From positions 711,380 to 775,379 of the forward strand of contig NZ_JAFBDY010000001.1 in the NCBI RefSeq assembly GCF_016908465.1: a stretch of DNA of 64,000 bases. Reading direction: 5' to 3'. The position numbers and the translations under genes were made by a program. Source of the DNA: Lysinibacillus composti (GTDB lineage: Bacteria; Bacillota; Bacilli; Bacillales_A; Planococcaceae). Shown one piece after another: positions 1 through 7,855 of the stretch (its first letter is position 1; each line of letters begins with the position of its first letter). The notes below the pieces were generated by a model. It did no database searches and was not told the origin of the DNA. It worked only from the letters and a program-made list of their open reading frames with translations.

Positions 1-8
1 AATAAATG

Positions 9-47
9 AAAAGTTCGACTTTCAATTCGAGAGTTCGAACTTTTTTT
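9..47 (+). terminator. Hairpin plus U-run just upstream of the ThDP enzyme gene
   Basis: A stem of about 15 bp with one bulged base (arms 9-23 and 29-44, loop AATTC) runs straight into seven T residues, the form of an intrinsic terminator. Its last base lies 30 nt before the start codon of the next gene, with the AAGGAG ribosome binding site between. It may end an upstream gene outside the window or act as the terminator of a regulated leader; the antiterminator side, if any, lies beyond the window edge. Confidence 0.7.
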
Positions 48-76
48 AGGAGCAATTTGTAAAGGAGTGTAGTTGA

Positions 77-1786
77 ATGACGTTAGACGTAGAGAATCAA
101 TACACGAATGCTGAAAGAGCTGCTCGTGCCTTATATAAAAACGGTGTGCGAGAAATTTTTGGTCAAAGTAATCCACAAACCATTATGCTTGCTTGTGAAG
201 AATTAGGGATCAGACAAATTGGATTTAGACAAGAAAATGCTGGGGCCTATATGGCGCAAGGGTATGGTATGGTTAGTGGCAAGATTCCAGTTGTTGGAGC
301 ACAAAATGGTCCAGCAGCCGCTTTGCTAGTTCCTGGATTGGCAGAGGCGCATAAATCCTCCCATGCAATCGTTGCAATTGTCGATGATGTCCCATTGCGT
401 GATGAAGACCGGAATGCGTTCCAAGAGCTGGATCATTTTGAATTGTTTAAAGGGGTAGCGAAGTGGGTGAAAAGAGTAAGCCATCCTGATCGCATCGAAG
501 CCTTAATTGATCGTGCATTTATTGAAGCATCTAGTGGAAGACCGGGGCCTGTTGTTTTACTCTTCCCGAAGGACATTATGTATTCAACGAAAAAAAGCAA
601 AGCAAACCCAACTTCTAAAACAAGTTTTTCTCATTATCCATTAGATCGACCTTGTGCCAATTTAGATGAATTGCAAAAAGCTGCAGATTTTATCAGTAAA
701 GCAAAAAGACCATTGATTTACGCAGGTGGAGGGGTGAATACCTCAGGCGCTCAAAATATTTTACGAAAAATCCAAGATGAGTTTAACCTTCCTATTGCCA
801 CTACAACAATGGGAAAAGGTGCAGTGGATGAAAATCATCCGCTAACACTCGGACCAATCGGTTATTATATGGGGAATCGTAGTCGTACGAAGTATTTAAG
901 AGAATACGTAAAACAAGCGGATGTCATTTTATTAATTGGTAATCGTACAAATCAAAATGGAACGGATAGTTGGACGTTGTTACCGAATGAGGCCACTTAC
1001 ATTCATCTCGATATTTCTCCATCTGAAATTGGGCGAAATTACCCTTCGCTTCGTTTAGCGGGCGATGCTAAAATGTCGTTGGAAAAATTATATGAACTTC
1101 TAGGAGAACAAGGGGCTAGTCAGGAGCCTAGAGATGAAGTAAGAAAGGTTATACAACATTCTCGTCAACAGTACTCACAAGAAGTGGCATCTTATTTAGA
1201 AAAGAAAAACGAAGTCTTACACATCGAACATATTCTTGTTGAGCTCAATAAACAATTGGAGGAAGATCATATTGTAGTGGCAGATGCTAGCTATTCTTCC
1301 ATTTGGATTTCGAATTTTATAGATGCCTCAGATAAGCGGAGATTCATATTCCCTAGAGGAATTGCAGGTCTAGGCTGGGGGCTACCAATGGCGATGGGGG
1401 CAAAAGTCGCCGAACCGGGGAGAAAAGTATTCTGTCTTTGTGGAGACGGTGGTTTTGCACATGTTTGGAGTGAGTTAGAGACGTGTATGCGAGAAGGCAT
1501 AGATGTCGTGATTGGTGTTATTAATAATGGAATACTCGGATACCAAAAACATGCGGAGCTTTCGAAATGGGGAAAACATACCTCAGCCATAGATATTAAA
1601 AAAATTGATTATGTAAAGATTGCTGAGGCTTGTGAGATGAGGGGAATGGTAATCGATCATATAAGTGATGTTGAAAGTTCACTTAAAGAAGCTTTTCAAC
1701 ATAAAGGAAGCGTATTATTAGATTTGCGCGTAGATGCTTCCTCCATTCCACCACTAACATTTATGCAATCATTTGATTCAATTTAA
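77..1786 (+). CDS. ThDP-dependent enzyme, acetolactate synthase-like
   Basis: The 569-residue protein has the three-domain layout of the acetolactate synthase/pyruvate oxidase family. The N-terminal pyrimidine domain carries the catalytic glutamate in FRQENAGAY (about residue 53), and the C-terminal domain carries the ThDP-Mg motif GDGGF (about 456) followed by INNG (about 483). The middle domain has a nucleotide-type stretch near YAGGGVNTSG. Length fits the family. The start follows AAGGAG by nine bases. The next gene is an IclR regulator and the 5-oxoprolinase locus follows, so a catabolic role on a 2-oxo acid is more likely than branched-chain amino acid synthesis, and no small ilvN-type subunit is next to it. 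The exact substrate cannot be read from the sequence; sulfoacetaldehyde acetyltransferase-like or oxalyl-CoA-like activities remain possible. Confidence 0.85.
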   Translation: MTLDVENQYTNAERAARALYKNGVREIFGQSNPQTIMLACEELGIRQIGFRQENAGAYMAQGYGMVSGKIPVVGAQNGPAAALLVPGLAEAHKSSHAIVAIVDDVPLRDEDRNAFQELDHFELFKGVAKWVKRVSHPDRIEALIDRAFIEASSGRPGPVVLLFPKDIMYSTKKSKANPTSKTSFSHYPLDRPCANLDELQKAADFISKAKRPLIYAGGGVNTSGAQNILRKIQDEFNLPIATTTMGKGAVDENHPLTLGPIGYYMGNRSRTKYLREYVKQADVILLIGNRTNQNGTDSWTLLPNEATYIHLDISPSEIGRNYPSLRLAGDAKMSLEKLYELLGEQGASQEPRDEVRKVIQHSRQQYSQEVASYLEKKNEVLHIEHILVELNKQLEEDHIVVADASYSSIWISNFIDASDKRRFIFPRGIAGLGWGLPMAMGAKVAEPGRKVFCLCGDGGFAHVWSELETCMREGIDVVIGVINNGILGYQKHAELSKWGKHTSAIDIKKIDYVKIAEACEMRGMVIDHISDVESSLKEAFQHKGSVLLDLRVDASSIPPLTFMQSFDSI

Positions 1787-1798
1787 AATTAGTTTCCC

Positions 1799-2180
1799 GA
1801 GGCCGGGACATAGGTAGAATTTTTAAGAAAAGCCACTATTATCTATAATAAGATATTGCTACTTTATAGTTTGAGAGCAATAAGTATTAGCCATTCTTTG
1901 AAAAAACGCGGCCTACCACTGTAAGCCGCGCCAGTTTCCGGAAAGTTTAGAAGGATAAATTTTATGTGAGCGGACCTAACACAAAGCACAAAGACAAGTC
2001 GTAAAGACACGTACCACGTGGCTTTGCGGCTTGTGTGGGGAGCGAAAGCGCCACGTCCGCATGTCTCGCTCCCATGACCAACGTCGTGTTGGCCTCTTAG
2101 TCCGCTCTCACCGGATACTTTATTAGATTCATTATTAGAATCAACAGCAAAAAACATCAGTTTCTCTTTGTCCCAGGCTC
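1799..2180. repeat. Hairpin-rich 380-bp repeat, copy 1
   Basis: This 382-bp element begins 12 bp after the ThDP gene stop and matches a second copy at 58193-58569. Its ends form an imperfect terminal inverted repeat (GAGGCCGGGACA and TGTCCCAGGCTC). Inside are a small hairpin (1907-1930), an outer stem (968-975 of the 1900s paired with 2100-2107) and two inner hairpins at 1994-2034 and 2038-2073. The right end is followed by T residues, so transcripts of the upstream gene may terminate here. It encodes no convincing protein. The inner hairpins are in opposite order in the other copy. Confidence 0.85.
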
Positions 2181-2324
2181 TTTTTCTTTAGACGTGGTTA
2201 TTCAAAAAGTAGAATTTGATACCATTAACATAATATTGTAAGCTAATGGTTAATAGATACTTAAAGAAAACAATATATACTATTATTAGCTAGAAACTCG
2301 CATCGAAAGGAAGTTACATCCGAA

Positions 2325-3083
2325 TTGACAAATAAAAATAAAACAGTTGTCCGTTCCATGGACATTTTAAATCTATTCATAGAACACACTGAATTAACAT
2401 TTCAAGAAATCATAGAGTTATCTGAAATCCCGAAAACCTCTGTTTATCGCATGTTGAAATCATTAGAGGAGATGGAGTTTTTAGAAAAGGGACCCGATGC
2501 CAAATACCGTCTTGGCATGCTTTTTCTTAAATTTGGTCATCTCGTTTCAAGCAGACTAGATGTGCGGAAAATTGCTTATCCGATTATGAAAGACTTACAT
2601 AACGATGTTAAAGAAGCGGTTAATTTAGTTGTTCGTGATGGCGAAGAAGCGATTTATATTGAAAAAATTGATGAGAAGCAAAAGGTGAGGCTTTATACAG
2701 CCGTTGGTCGAAAAAGTCCGTTATATGCTGGAGCTTGTCCTCGAGCAATCTTTTCGTTTTTACCTGAGCACGAAGTCAAAGATTATCTTGATTCCGTAGA
2801 ACTAAAATCTTATGCAAATGGAACGATCACGGATAGAGAAAAGTTATTAGTGAAGATTAAGCAGGAAAAGGAACAAGGTTATACAATTAGCCATTCAGAA
2901 TTAGAAAATCATACATCTGCTGTGGCTGCACCAATTTACAATCATTTAGGTGAAGTCGTGGCAGGATTGAGTATTGCAGGAATTGAAGCGAATTATCAAG
3001 GAGAAAATGTTGATCGTTTCGCCCGGAAATTAAAGAAAGCCACTGCAGAAATTTCCAGACAATTAGGATATGAACAACTATAG
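2325..3083 (+). CDS. IclR-family transcriptional regulator
   Basis: The 252-residue protein has an N-terminal winged helix-turn-helix (residues about 8-65, with SEIPKTSVYRMLKSLEEM as recognition region) and a C-terminal IclR effector domain containing LVVRDGEEAIYIEKID and SHSELENHTSAVAAPI. Translation is assigned to a TTG codon preceded by GAAAGGAAG. In Bacillus subtilis the equivalent locus ends with the IclR-type kipR, so this is a probable regulator of the 5-oxoprolinase genes at 3816-8647 and perhaps of the ThDP enzyme gene. Two palindromes between pxpB and pxpA are candidate operators. Whether it is the kipR ortholog or a separate regulator of the ThDP gene is not settled. Confidence 0.9.
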   Translation: MTNKNKTVVRSMDILNLFIEHTELTFQEIIELSEIPKTSVYRMLKSLEEMEFLEKGPDAKYRLGMLFLKFGHLVSSRLDVRKIAYPIMKDLHNDVKEAVNLVVRDGEEAIYIEKIDEKQKVRLYTAVGRKSPLYAGACPRAIFSFLPEHEVKDYLDSVELKSYANGTITDREKLLVKIKQEKEQGYTISHSELENHTSAVAAPIYNHLGEVVAGLSIAGIEANYQGENVDRFARKLKKATAEISRQLGYEQL

Positions 3084-3707
3084 AAAAGCGAAGCGCGTTC
3101 GTTTAGCCGCGACAAGCGCTGGAGCTACACCTGGTGAGGGCGCTTTTTGCCCTCGACAGGAGTAGTGAAGCGACCTCGAGCGGCTAACGCGCGAAGCTAG
3201 ACAATAAGAAAAGCGGAGGCGGCTCGTTCACACCCGACAAGCACTGGAGACAATACCGGTGAAGGCGCTTTTTGCCTTCGCTGGTATTGTCGAAGTGACC
3301 TCGAGGGTGTAGCCGCCGCAGCTAGACAATAAGAAAAGCGGAGGCGGCTCGTTCACACCCGACAAGCACTGGAGACAATACCGGTGAAGGCGCTTTTTGC
3401 CTTCGCTGGTATTGTCGAAGTGACCTCGAGGGTGTAGCCGCCGCAGCTAGACAATAAGAAAAGCGGAGGCGGCTCGTTCACACCCGACAAGCACTGGAGA
3501 CAATACCGGTGAAGGCGCTTTTTGCCTTCGCTGGTATTGTCGAAGTGACCTCGAGGGTGTAGCCGCCGCAGCTAGACAATAAGAAAAGCGAAGCGCGTTC
3601 GTTTAGCTGCGACAAGCGCTGGAGCTACACCTGGTGAGGGCGCTTTTTGCCCTCGTCAGGAGTAGTGAAGCGACCTCGAGCGGCTAACGCGCGAAGCAAG
3701 ACAATAA
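3083..3707. repeat. Five tandem 125-bp hairpin repeats (A-B-B-B-A order)
   Basis: Units start at 3083, 3208, 3333, 3458 and 3583, each exactly 125 bp, and each starts with GAAAAGCG and ends with GACAATAA. The three middle units (type B) look identical. The first and last (type A) differ strongly from B in the stem bases but little in the shared segments. A partial sixth unit starts at 3708 and decays. Each unit can fold into an outer stem near its ends and a long inner stem capped by TTTTT. The first base is the last base of the upstream stop codon. The style matches small non-coding repeats scattered in Bacillaceae genomes, which is from memory and not checked. Confidence 0.9.
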
Positions 3708-3781
3708 GAAAAGCGGAGAACGCCGGAGTTTGAAGCTGAACACTCTTAAAATTTTCGAAAATCTCTACTTTCTAACGTATT

Positions 3782-3814
3782 AAAAAGAGGCGCCTAATGT
3801 GTAGCGCCTCTTTT
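3782..3814 (-). terminator. Terminator of the pxpB-pxpC transcript
   Basis: GAGGCGC at 3787-3793 pairs with GCGCCTC at 3804-3810. On the minus strand the stem is followed by TTTTTA, placing an intrinsic terminator directly after the pxpC stop. The plus strand also has TTTT after the stem, so it may work in both directions. Confidence 0.8.
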
Positions 3815-3815
3815 C

Positions 3816-4814
3816 TTATTTATATTGCAATCTTCTAAAACGAAGTGCCATTCTTAATTCATTTAATTGTTTTTCTTGATGTAATAAAGCTTTTTGTGCT
3901 TCTTCCAACGTCACTTCTTGGAAATGAATCGTATCGGTTGCTTGCATTTGTGCTAAAAATGGCAAATCTGTTGAAATGATCTGTCCAATTTTCGGATAAC
4001 CGCCTGTCGTTTGGCGATCAGCCATTAAGATAATCGGTTGTCCATTAGAAGGTACTTGAATAGTTCCATACGTAACTCCTTCTGACAATAACTCAAACGG
4101 CGCTTTTAATTGAATTTCTTCACCTTCTAACCGATATCCCATTCGATCAGCTTGGGTCGTAATTTTGTATGGCATGGACAAGAAGTTTTTGATACTCTCC
4201 TCATCGAACCTCTCATATTCAGAGCCTCTAATGATCCGAATCGTTTTCGTTTTTTGAAGATTAACAAAGGATGTGTAATTGACAAACCAAGGAAAGTAAA
4301 TAGATTCCGTTTGTAGCTGTTGAAAAAGTTCTTCACCTACAGCAGAACGCACTCCACATTCAAACACATCTTTTTTTTGTAACTTTCTCCCATGAAAGCC
4401 GCCAATGCCAGCTCGTAAGTAGGTGCTTTTGCTATTCATCACTTCTGGTACTTGAATGCCACCACTAAAGGATACATAAGCGCGACAGCCACTAACAGCA
4501 GCATGGAATTTTAAAACAGACCCTTTCTGAACTAGCAGTGGACGCCACATTGGCACTTCTTCTCCATCTAGAGTAGGTCTTAAATTGCCTCCTGTAATAG
4601 CAATCAATTCATCACTTTCAAATAAAAGAGTAGTCCCAAAAAGGGTAACTTCTAGTCCACCTTCATCATGTGAATTCCCTACAAGAATATTCGCTATTCG
4701 TAAAGAGATAGGGTCCATAGCACCGCCTACGATGACACCAAACTTTTGCACACCATATCTTCCTAAATCTTGAATGGTTGTCAGCATTCCTGGTTGAAGA
4801 ACTTTTATGCCCAT
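3816..4814 (-). CDS. pxpC: 5-oxoprolinase subunit C (KipA family)
   Basis: This 332-residue protein belongs to the biotin-dependent carboxyltransferase-like / KipA family, here the PxpC subunit of the ATP-dependent 5-oxoprolinase that converts 5-oxoproline to glutamate. Family signatures include the N-terminal VLQPGMLTTIQDLGRYG, ALTGGNL-like AITGGNLRPTLDGE, and VPSNGQPIILMADRQTTGGYP near residue 255. Length is normal. Its start overlaps the 3' end of pxpB by 10 bp, indicating translational coupling. With pxpB it forms a minus-strand operon divergent from pxpA. In Bacillus the same protein was named for inhibition of sporulation kinase A together with KipI; the metabolic role is the better-established one. 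Confidence 0.93.
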   Translation of the reverse strand: MGIKVLQPGMLTTIQDLGRYGVQKFGVIVGGAMDPISLRIANILVGNSHDEGGLEVTLFGTTLLFESDELIAITGGNLRPTLDGEEVPMWRPLLVQKGSVLKFHAAVSGCRAYVSFSGGIQVPEVMNSKSTYLRAGIGGFHGRKLQKKDVFECGVRSAVGEELFQQLQTESIYFPWFVNYTSFVNLQKTKTIRIIRGSEYERFDEESIKNFLSMPYKITTQADRMGYRLEGEEIQLKAPFELLSEGVTYGTIQVPSNGQPIILMADRQTTGGYPKIGQIISTDLPFLAQMQATDTIHFQEVTLEEAQKALLHQEKQLNELRMALRFRRLQYK

Positions 4815-5545
4815 GTTGCCACCTCCAAGTGATGATTATATTCTTCCATCGTAATCGGATAAAATCGAATGCGATCGCCTGGTTGTAATAAGGTTGGAGG
4901 AGTTTGATTAGGTAAAAATAGACTTTGTGGTGTTCGTCCGATAATTTGCCATCCACCTGGCGTCTCTAAAGGATAAATTCCTGTTTGACTTCCCGCAATG
5001 CCGACAGATCCTGGTGGAATTGCTAATCGCGGAGTATCTTTTCTAGGCGTGGCAATTTGTTGATTCAAGCCACCCATAAAAGGAAAGCCAGGAGCAAAGC
5101 CCAGCATGAATACGAGATAGTCACCACTTGAATGTAGCTCAATCACTTCACTAGGTGTTAAACCGTGATATGATGCAACATATTCTAAGTCTGGTCCCAT
5201 GTCACCTCCATAGACAACAGGGATTTTTACAATGCGTTCCTTTGTCGATTCAACCGAAACGGATTTGGTTAGTAATTCTAAAATGCAATTTTTTACAATC
5301 TCAAAGGGGATTTTATTGTCCTTTTTTCTATTAGAAAAGTAAACATCTACAGGATTGTAATAAATCGTCACACTATTATAGGCTGGAACTGTTTCTATTA
5401 ATCCTTCGAATGGATGTGATTCTAAGAGATTCATTATTAGTTTTACTCTTTTATGTATTGCCTCATCTATTCCGTGCCCAACTTGAAGTACGAGTGCAGC
5501 GTCACCTAGAGGTCTGATCTGTACATCTTCTTTTAAAGTAAACAT
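4805..5545 (-). CDS. pxpB: 5-oxoprolinase subunit B (KipI family)
   Basis: A 246-residue PxpB/KipI protein, partner of PxpC in 5-oxoprolinase. Recognisable parts are the N-terminal IRPLGDAALVLQVG and the cyclophilin-like C-terminal core with GFAPGFPFMGGL, RLAIPPGSVGIAGSQTGIYP and TPGGWQIIGRTP. The start at 5545 is chosen because AGGAGGT precedes it with a seven-base spacer; a longer frame reaches 5581 but has no ribosome binding site and would run through the candidate operator at 5563-5580. It is divergent from pxpA with a 247-bp shared control region. Confidence 0.93.
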   Translation of the reverse strand: MFTLKEDVQIRPLGDAALVLQVGHGIDEAIHKRVKLIMNLLESHPFEGLIETVPAYNSVTIYYNPVDVYFSNRKKDNKIPFEIVKNCILELLTKSVSVESTKERIVKIPVVYGGDMGPDLEYVASYHGLTPSEVIELHSSGDYLVFMLGFAPGFPFMGGLNQQIATPRKDTPRLAIPPGSVGIAGSQTGIYPLETPGGWQIIGRTPQSLFLPNQTPPTLLQPGDRIRFYPITMEEYNHHLEVATWA

Positions 5546-5562
5546 GAAAGCCACCTCCTGTT

Positions 5563-5580
5563 GTTTCGAAATTCGGTACA
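5563..5580. promoter_or_regulatory. Candidate IclR operator upstream of pxpB
   Basis: The sequence GTTTCGAAATTCGGTAC matches the site at 5746-5762 at 15 of 17 positions in the same orientation. It lies 18-35 bp before the pxpB start. Assignment to the nearby IclR/KipR-like protein is inference from position and palindromic form. Confidence 0.5.
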
Positions 5581-5717
5581 TAAGTTTTAAAAAATGGATT
5601 ATTAATATTATAAATTAACAATTTTCAAAAACAAGATGGTTTTAATTGAAAATAAAAAATATTATACAATTTTCTCAAAATTTTAAAATCTATCTTTTCG
5701 ACAAAAATAATCTGTGC

Positions 5718-5723
5718 TACAAT
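5718..5723 (+). promoter_or_regulatory. Extended -10 promoter of pxpA
   Basis: TACAAT preceded by TGC forms an extended -10 element; the upstream -35 (TCGACA near 5698) is weak and closely spaced, as expected for extended -10 promoters. Transcription would start near 5730, just before the palindrome at 5746. Confidence 0.45.
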
Positions 5724-5745
5724 GTTTTTAAATTTAGAAACTTAA

Positions 5746-5763
5746 GTTCCGAAATGCGGTACT
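5746..5763. promoter_or_regulatory. Candidate IclR operator upstream of pxpA
   Basis: GTTCCGAAATGCGGTAC is an imperfect palindrome of the form GTnCCGnAnTnCGGnAC. It lies just downstream of the predicted pxpA transcription start, a position suited to repression, and mirrors the site in front of pxpB. Confidence 0.55.
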
Positions 5764-5792
5764 AGAGAGATGGTAGTTTAGGGGGTAAGAAA

Positions 5793-6557
5793 ATGTTTCG
5801 AGTAGATATAAATTGTGATTTAGGGGAAAGTTTTGGCCGTTACCGTTTAGGGGAGCAAGAGGAAATCTTAAAATATGTTACCTCTGCCAATATAGCTTGT
5901 GGGTTTCACGCTGGGGATCCAACTGTTATGAGAGAAACCATTCAGCTTGCCATTCAAAATGGAGTAAAAATTGGAGCGCATCCAGGATTACCGGATTTAA
6001 ATGGTTTTGGACGTAGAGAAATGAACATTACTCCGCAAGAAGCTTATGATATGGTCGTTTATCAAGTAGGGGCGTTACAAGGGTTTTTAACTACTTTTAA
6101 TGAAACGATGCAACACGTAAAGCCACATGGAGCCCTTTATAATATGGCTGCTAAAAATCAAGGACTTGCGGAGGCCATTGCGCAAGCGGTTTATGATATT
6201 TCTCCGCAACTTGTGCTGTTTGGACTTGCTGGTAGTGAATTAACGAAAGCGGGAGAGAAGATAGGGCTTCCTACTGCACATGAAGTATTTGCTGACCGCA
6301 CATATCAACAGGATGGTTCCTTAACATCGCGTAAACAGCCAGACGCATTAATTACCGATTCGCAACAAGCAGTACAGCAAGTTGTGAAAATGGTGAAGGA
6401 AGGCCGTGTGCTGTCTCAGCAGCAAATAGAAGTACCTTTACAGGCAGATTCAGTTTGTATTCATGGGGATGGAGCACATGCTGTTGAATTTGCAAAGTAT
6501 ATTCATGCAGTCTTAACAGAACAGCAAATTGCAGTTCGTTCAATTAGAGAGGGGTAA
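5793..6557 (+). CDS. pxpA: 5-oxoprolinase subunit A (LamB/YcsF family)
   Basis: A 254-residue LamB/YcsF protein, the third 5-oxoprolinase subunit. The family's N-terminal signature [17 protein letters not shown], followed by [11 protein letters not shown] and [17 protein letters not shown], is intact, and the C-terminal [13 protein letters not shown] motif is present. The start follows GGGGGT. Five bases separate it from the transporter gene that follows, so pxpA, ycsG and ycsI form one operon, as in Bacillus subtilis (ycsF-ycsG-ycsI). The subunits B and C are encoded divergently here rather than downstream. Confidence 0.95.
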   Translation: MFRVDINCDLGESFGRYRLGEQEEILKYVTSANIACGFHAGDPTVMRETIQLAIQNGVKIGAHPGLPDLNGFGRREMNITPQEAYDMVVYQVGALQGFLTTFNETMQHVKPHGALYNMAAKNQGLAEAIAQAVYDISPQLVLFGLAGSELTKAGEKIGLPTAHEVFADRTYQQDGSLTSRKQPDALITDSQQAVQQVVKMVKEGRVLSQQQIEVPLQADSVCIHGDGAHAVEFAKYIHAVLTEQQIAVRSIREG

Positions 6558-6562
6558 AACAA

Positions 6563-7816
6563 ATGGGAGCTAGTAAAATCAATGAAGATGTAGTAAAAGC
6601 AGCTAAAAGCCAAAAAAGTCAATTCGTTAAGAAGACGACAAGTAAAAGTGTGTTGTTAGGGGCAGCATTCTTAATGGCAACCTCAGCGATTGGACCAGGA
6701 TTTTTAACACAAACAACGGTATTTACGCAACAATTAGCAGCAAGCTTTGCATTTGTTATTTTAATTTCACTGCTTTTAGATATCGTTGCGCAACTGAATG
6801 TTTGGCGAATCATTGCAGTTTCTGGATTACGAGGTCAAGAAATTGCTAATAAAGTATTACCAGGCTTAGGTGTAGTACTTGCTGTTATGATCGTAATTGG
6901 AGGATTAGCCTTTAACATAGGGAACGTTGCAGGTGCAGGTCTCGGACTAAATGCCATGCTAGGATTAGATCCGATTGTTGGCGCAGTTATAAGTGCATTA
7001 TTTGCAATCTTTATTTTCGTTATTAAAGAAGCCGGAAAAGCGATGGATAAAGTTGCGCAAGCTGCTGGTGGGGTCATGATTTTACTGATGATGTTTGTTG
7101 CAATTAAAACGTCACCACCTGTTGGGGATGCAATCGTTAACACATTTGCCCCTGAACAAATTAGTTGGTTTGCGATCGTAACATTAGTAGGAGGGACTGT
7201 TGGAGGATACATAACTTTCGCAGGTGGCCACCGTCTTTTAGATGCAGGTATTAAAGGGGTAGAGTATTTGCCAGAAGTAACAAAAAGCTCTGTCATGGGA
7301 ATTGTTGTTACGGGTATCATGCGTATTGCATTGTTTTTAGCAGTACTTGGTGTAGTTACTCAAGGTTTAGCGATTGATCCAGCTAACCCACCAGCTTCTG
7401 TTTTCCAATTAGCTGCTGGGGATATTGGTTTCCGTATGTTTGGTGTCATCATGTGGGCTGCAGCTATTACGTCTGTTGTTGGGGCTGCCTATACATCTGT
7501 ATCGTTTATTCGTTCATTCCATCCTTCTATCGAAAAGTATCACAATTGGATTATTATTGCCTTTATCGTAGTGTCAACAATTACATTTGTCTTTGTTGGT
7601 AAACCAGTAAACGTATTGCTTTTAGTGGGAGCATTAAATGCCTTAATTTTACCGGTAGCTTTAGGTACATTACTTGTTGCGGCATATAAAAAAGAAATTG
7701 TTGGGTCATATAAGCATCCACTTTGGTTAACGATTACTGGCGTTCTTGTTGTAATCATCATGAGTATTATGAGTGTGATTACGTTGATTCAACAACTGCC
7801 ACAATTATTTGCCTAA
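6563..7816 (+). CDS. ycsG: Nramp-fold permease, YcsG type
   Basis: This 417-residue membrane protein has about eleven hydrophobic segments and the Nramp-family start SAIGPGFLTQTT (about residues 42-53). The metal-coordinating DPGN motif that follows in true Nramp transporters is replaced by VFTQQ, and the MPH motif of TM6 is replaced by YITFAGGH. Metal transport is therefore doubtful. Its fixed place in the 5-oxoproline operon suggests uptake of 5-oxoproline or a similar small amide; this is inference. The start has GAGGGG nine bases upstream, overlapping the end of pxpA. Confidence 0.85.
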   Translation: MGASKINEDVVKAAKSQKSQFVKKTTSKSVLLGAAFLMATSAIGPGFLTQTTVFTQQLAASFAFVILISLLLDIVAQLNVWRIIAVSGLRGQEIANKVLPGLGVVLAVMIVIGGLAFNIGNVAGAGLGLNAMLGLDPIVGAVISALFAIFIFVIKEAGKAMDKVAQAAGGVMILLMMFVAIKTSPPVGDAIVNTFAPEQISWFAIVTLVGGTVGGYITFAGGHRLLDAGIKGVEYLPEVTKSSVMGIVVTGIMRIALFLAVLGVVTQGLAIDPANPPASVFQLAAGDIGFRMFGVIMWAAAITSVVGAAYTSVSFIRSFHPSIEKYHNWIIIAFIVVSTITFVFVGKPVNVLLLVGALNALILPVALGTLLVAAYKKEIVGSYKHPLWLTITGVLVVIIMSIMSVITLIQQLPQLFA

Positions 7817-7855
7817 TGATAAATATGATTTGTACTTAAACTGGGAGGGAATTTG

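Noticed and set aside
1864..2157. 97-codon minus-strand frame inside the 380-bp repeat
   Set aside because: The second repeat copy does not keep this frame, and the sequence is explained by hairpins.
3083..3707. CRISPR or coding tandem repeat
   Set aside because: The whole 125-bp unit repeats, there are no unique spacers, 125 is not a multiple of three, and frames are closed by stops.
6835..7320. 161-codon minus-strand open frame
   Set aside because: Antisense shadow of the ycsG permease with repetitive composition and no start signal.
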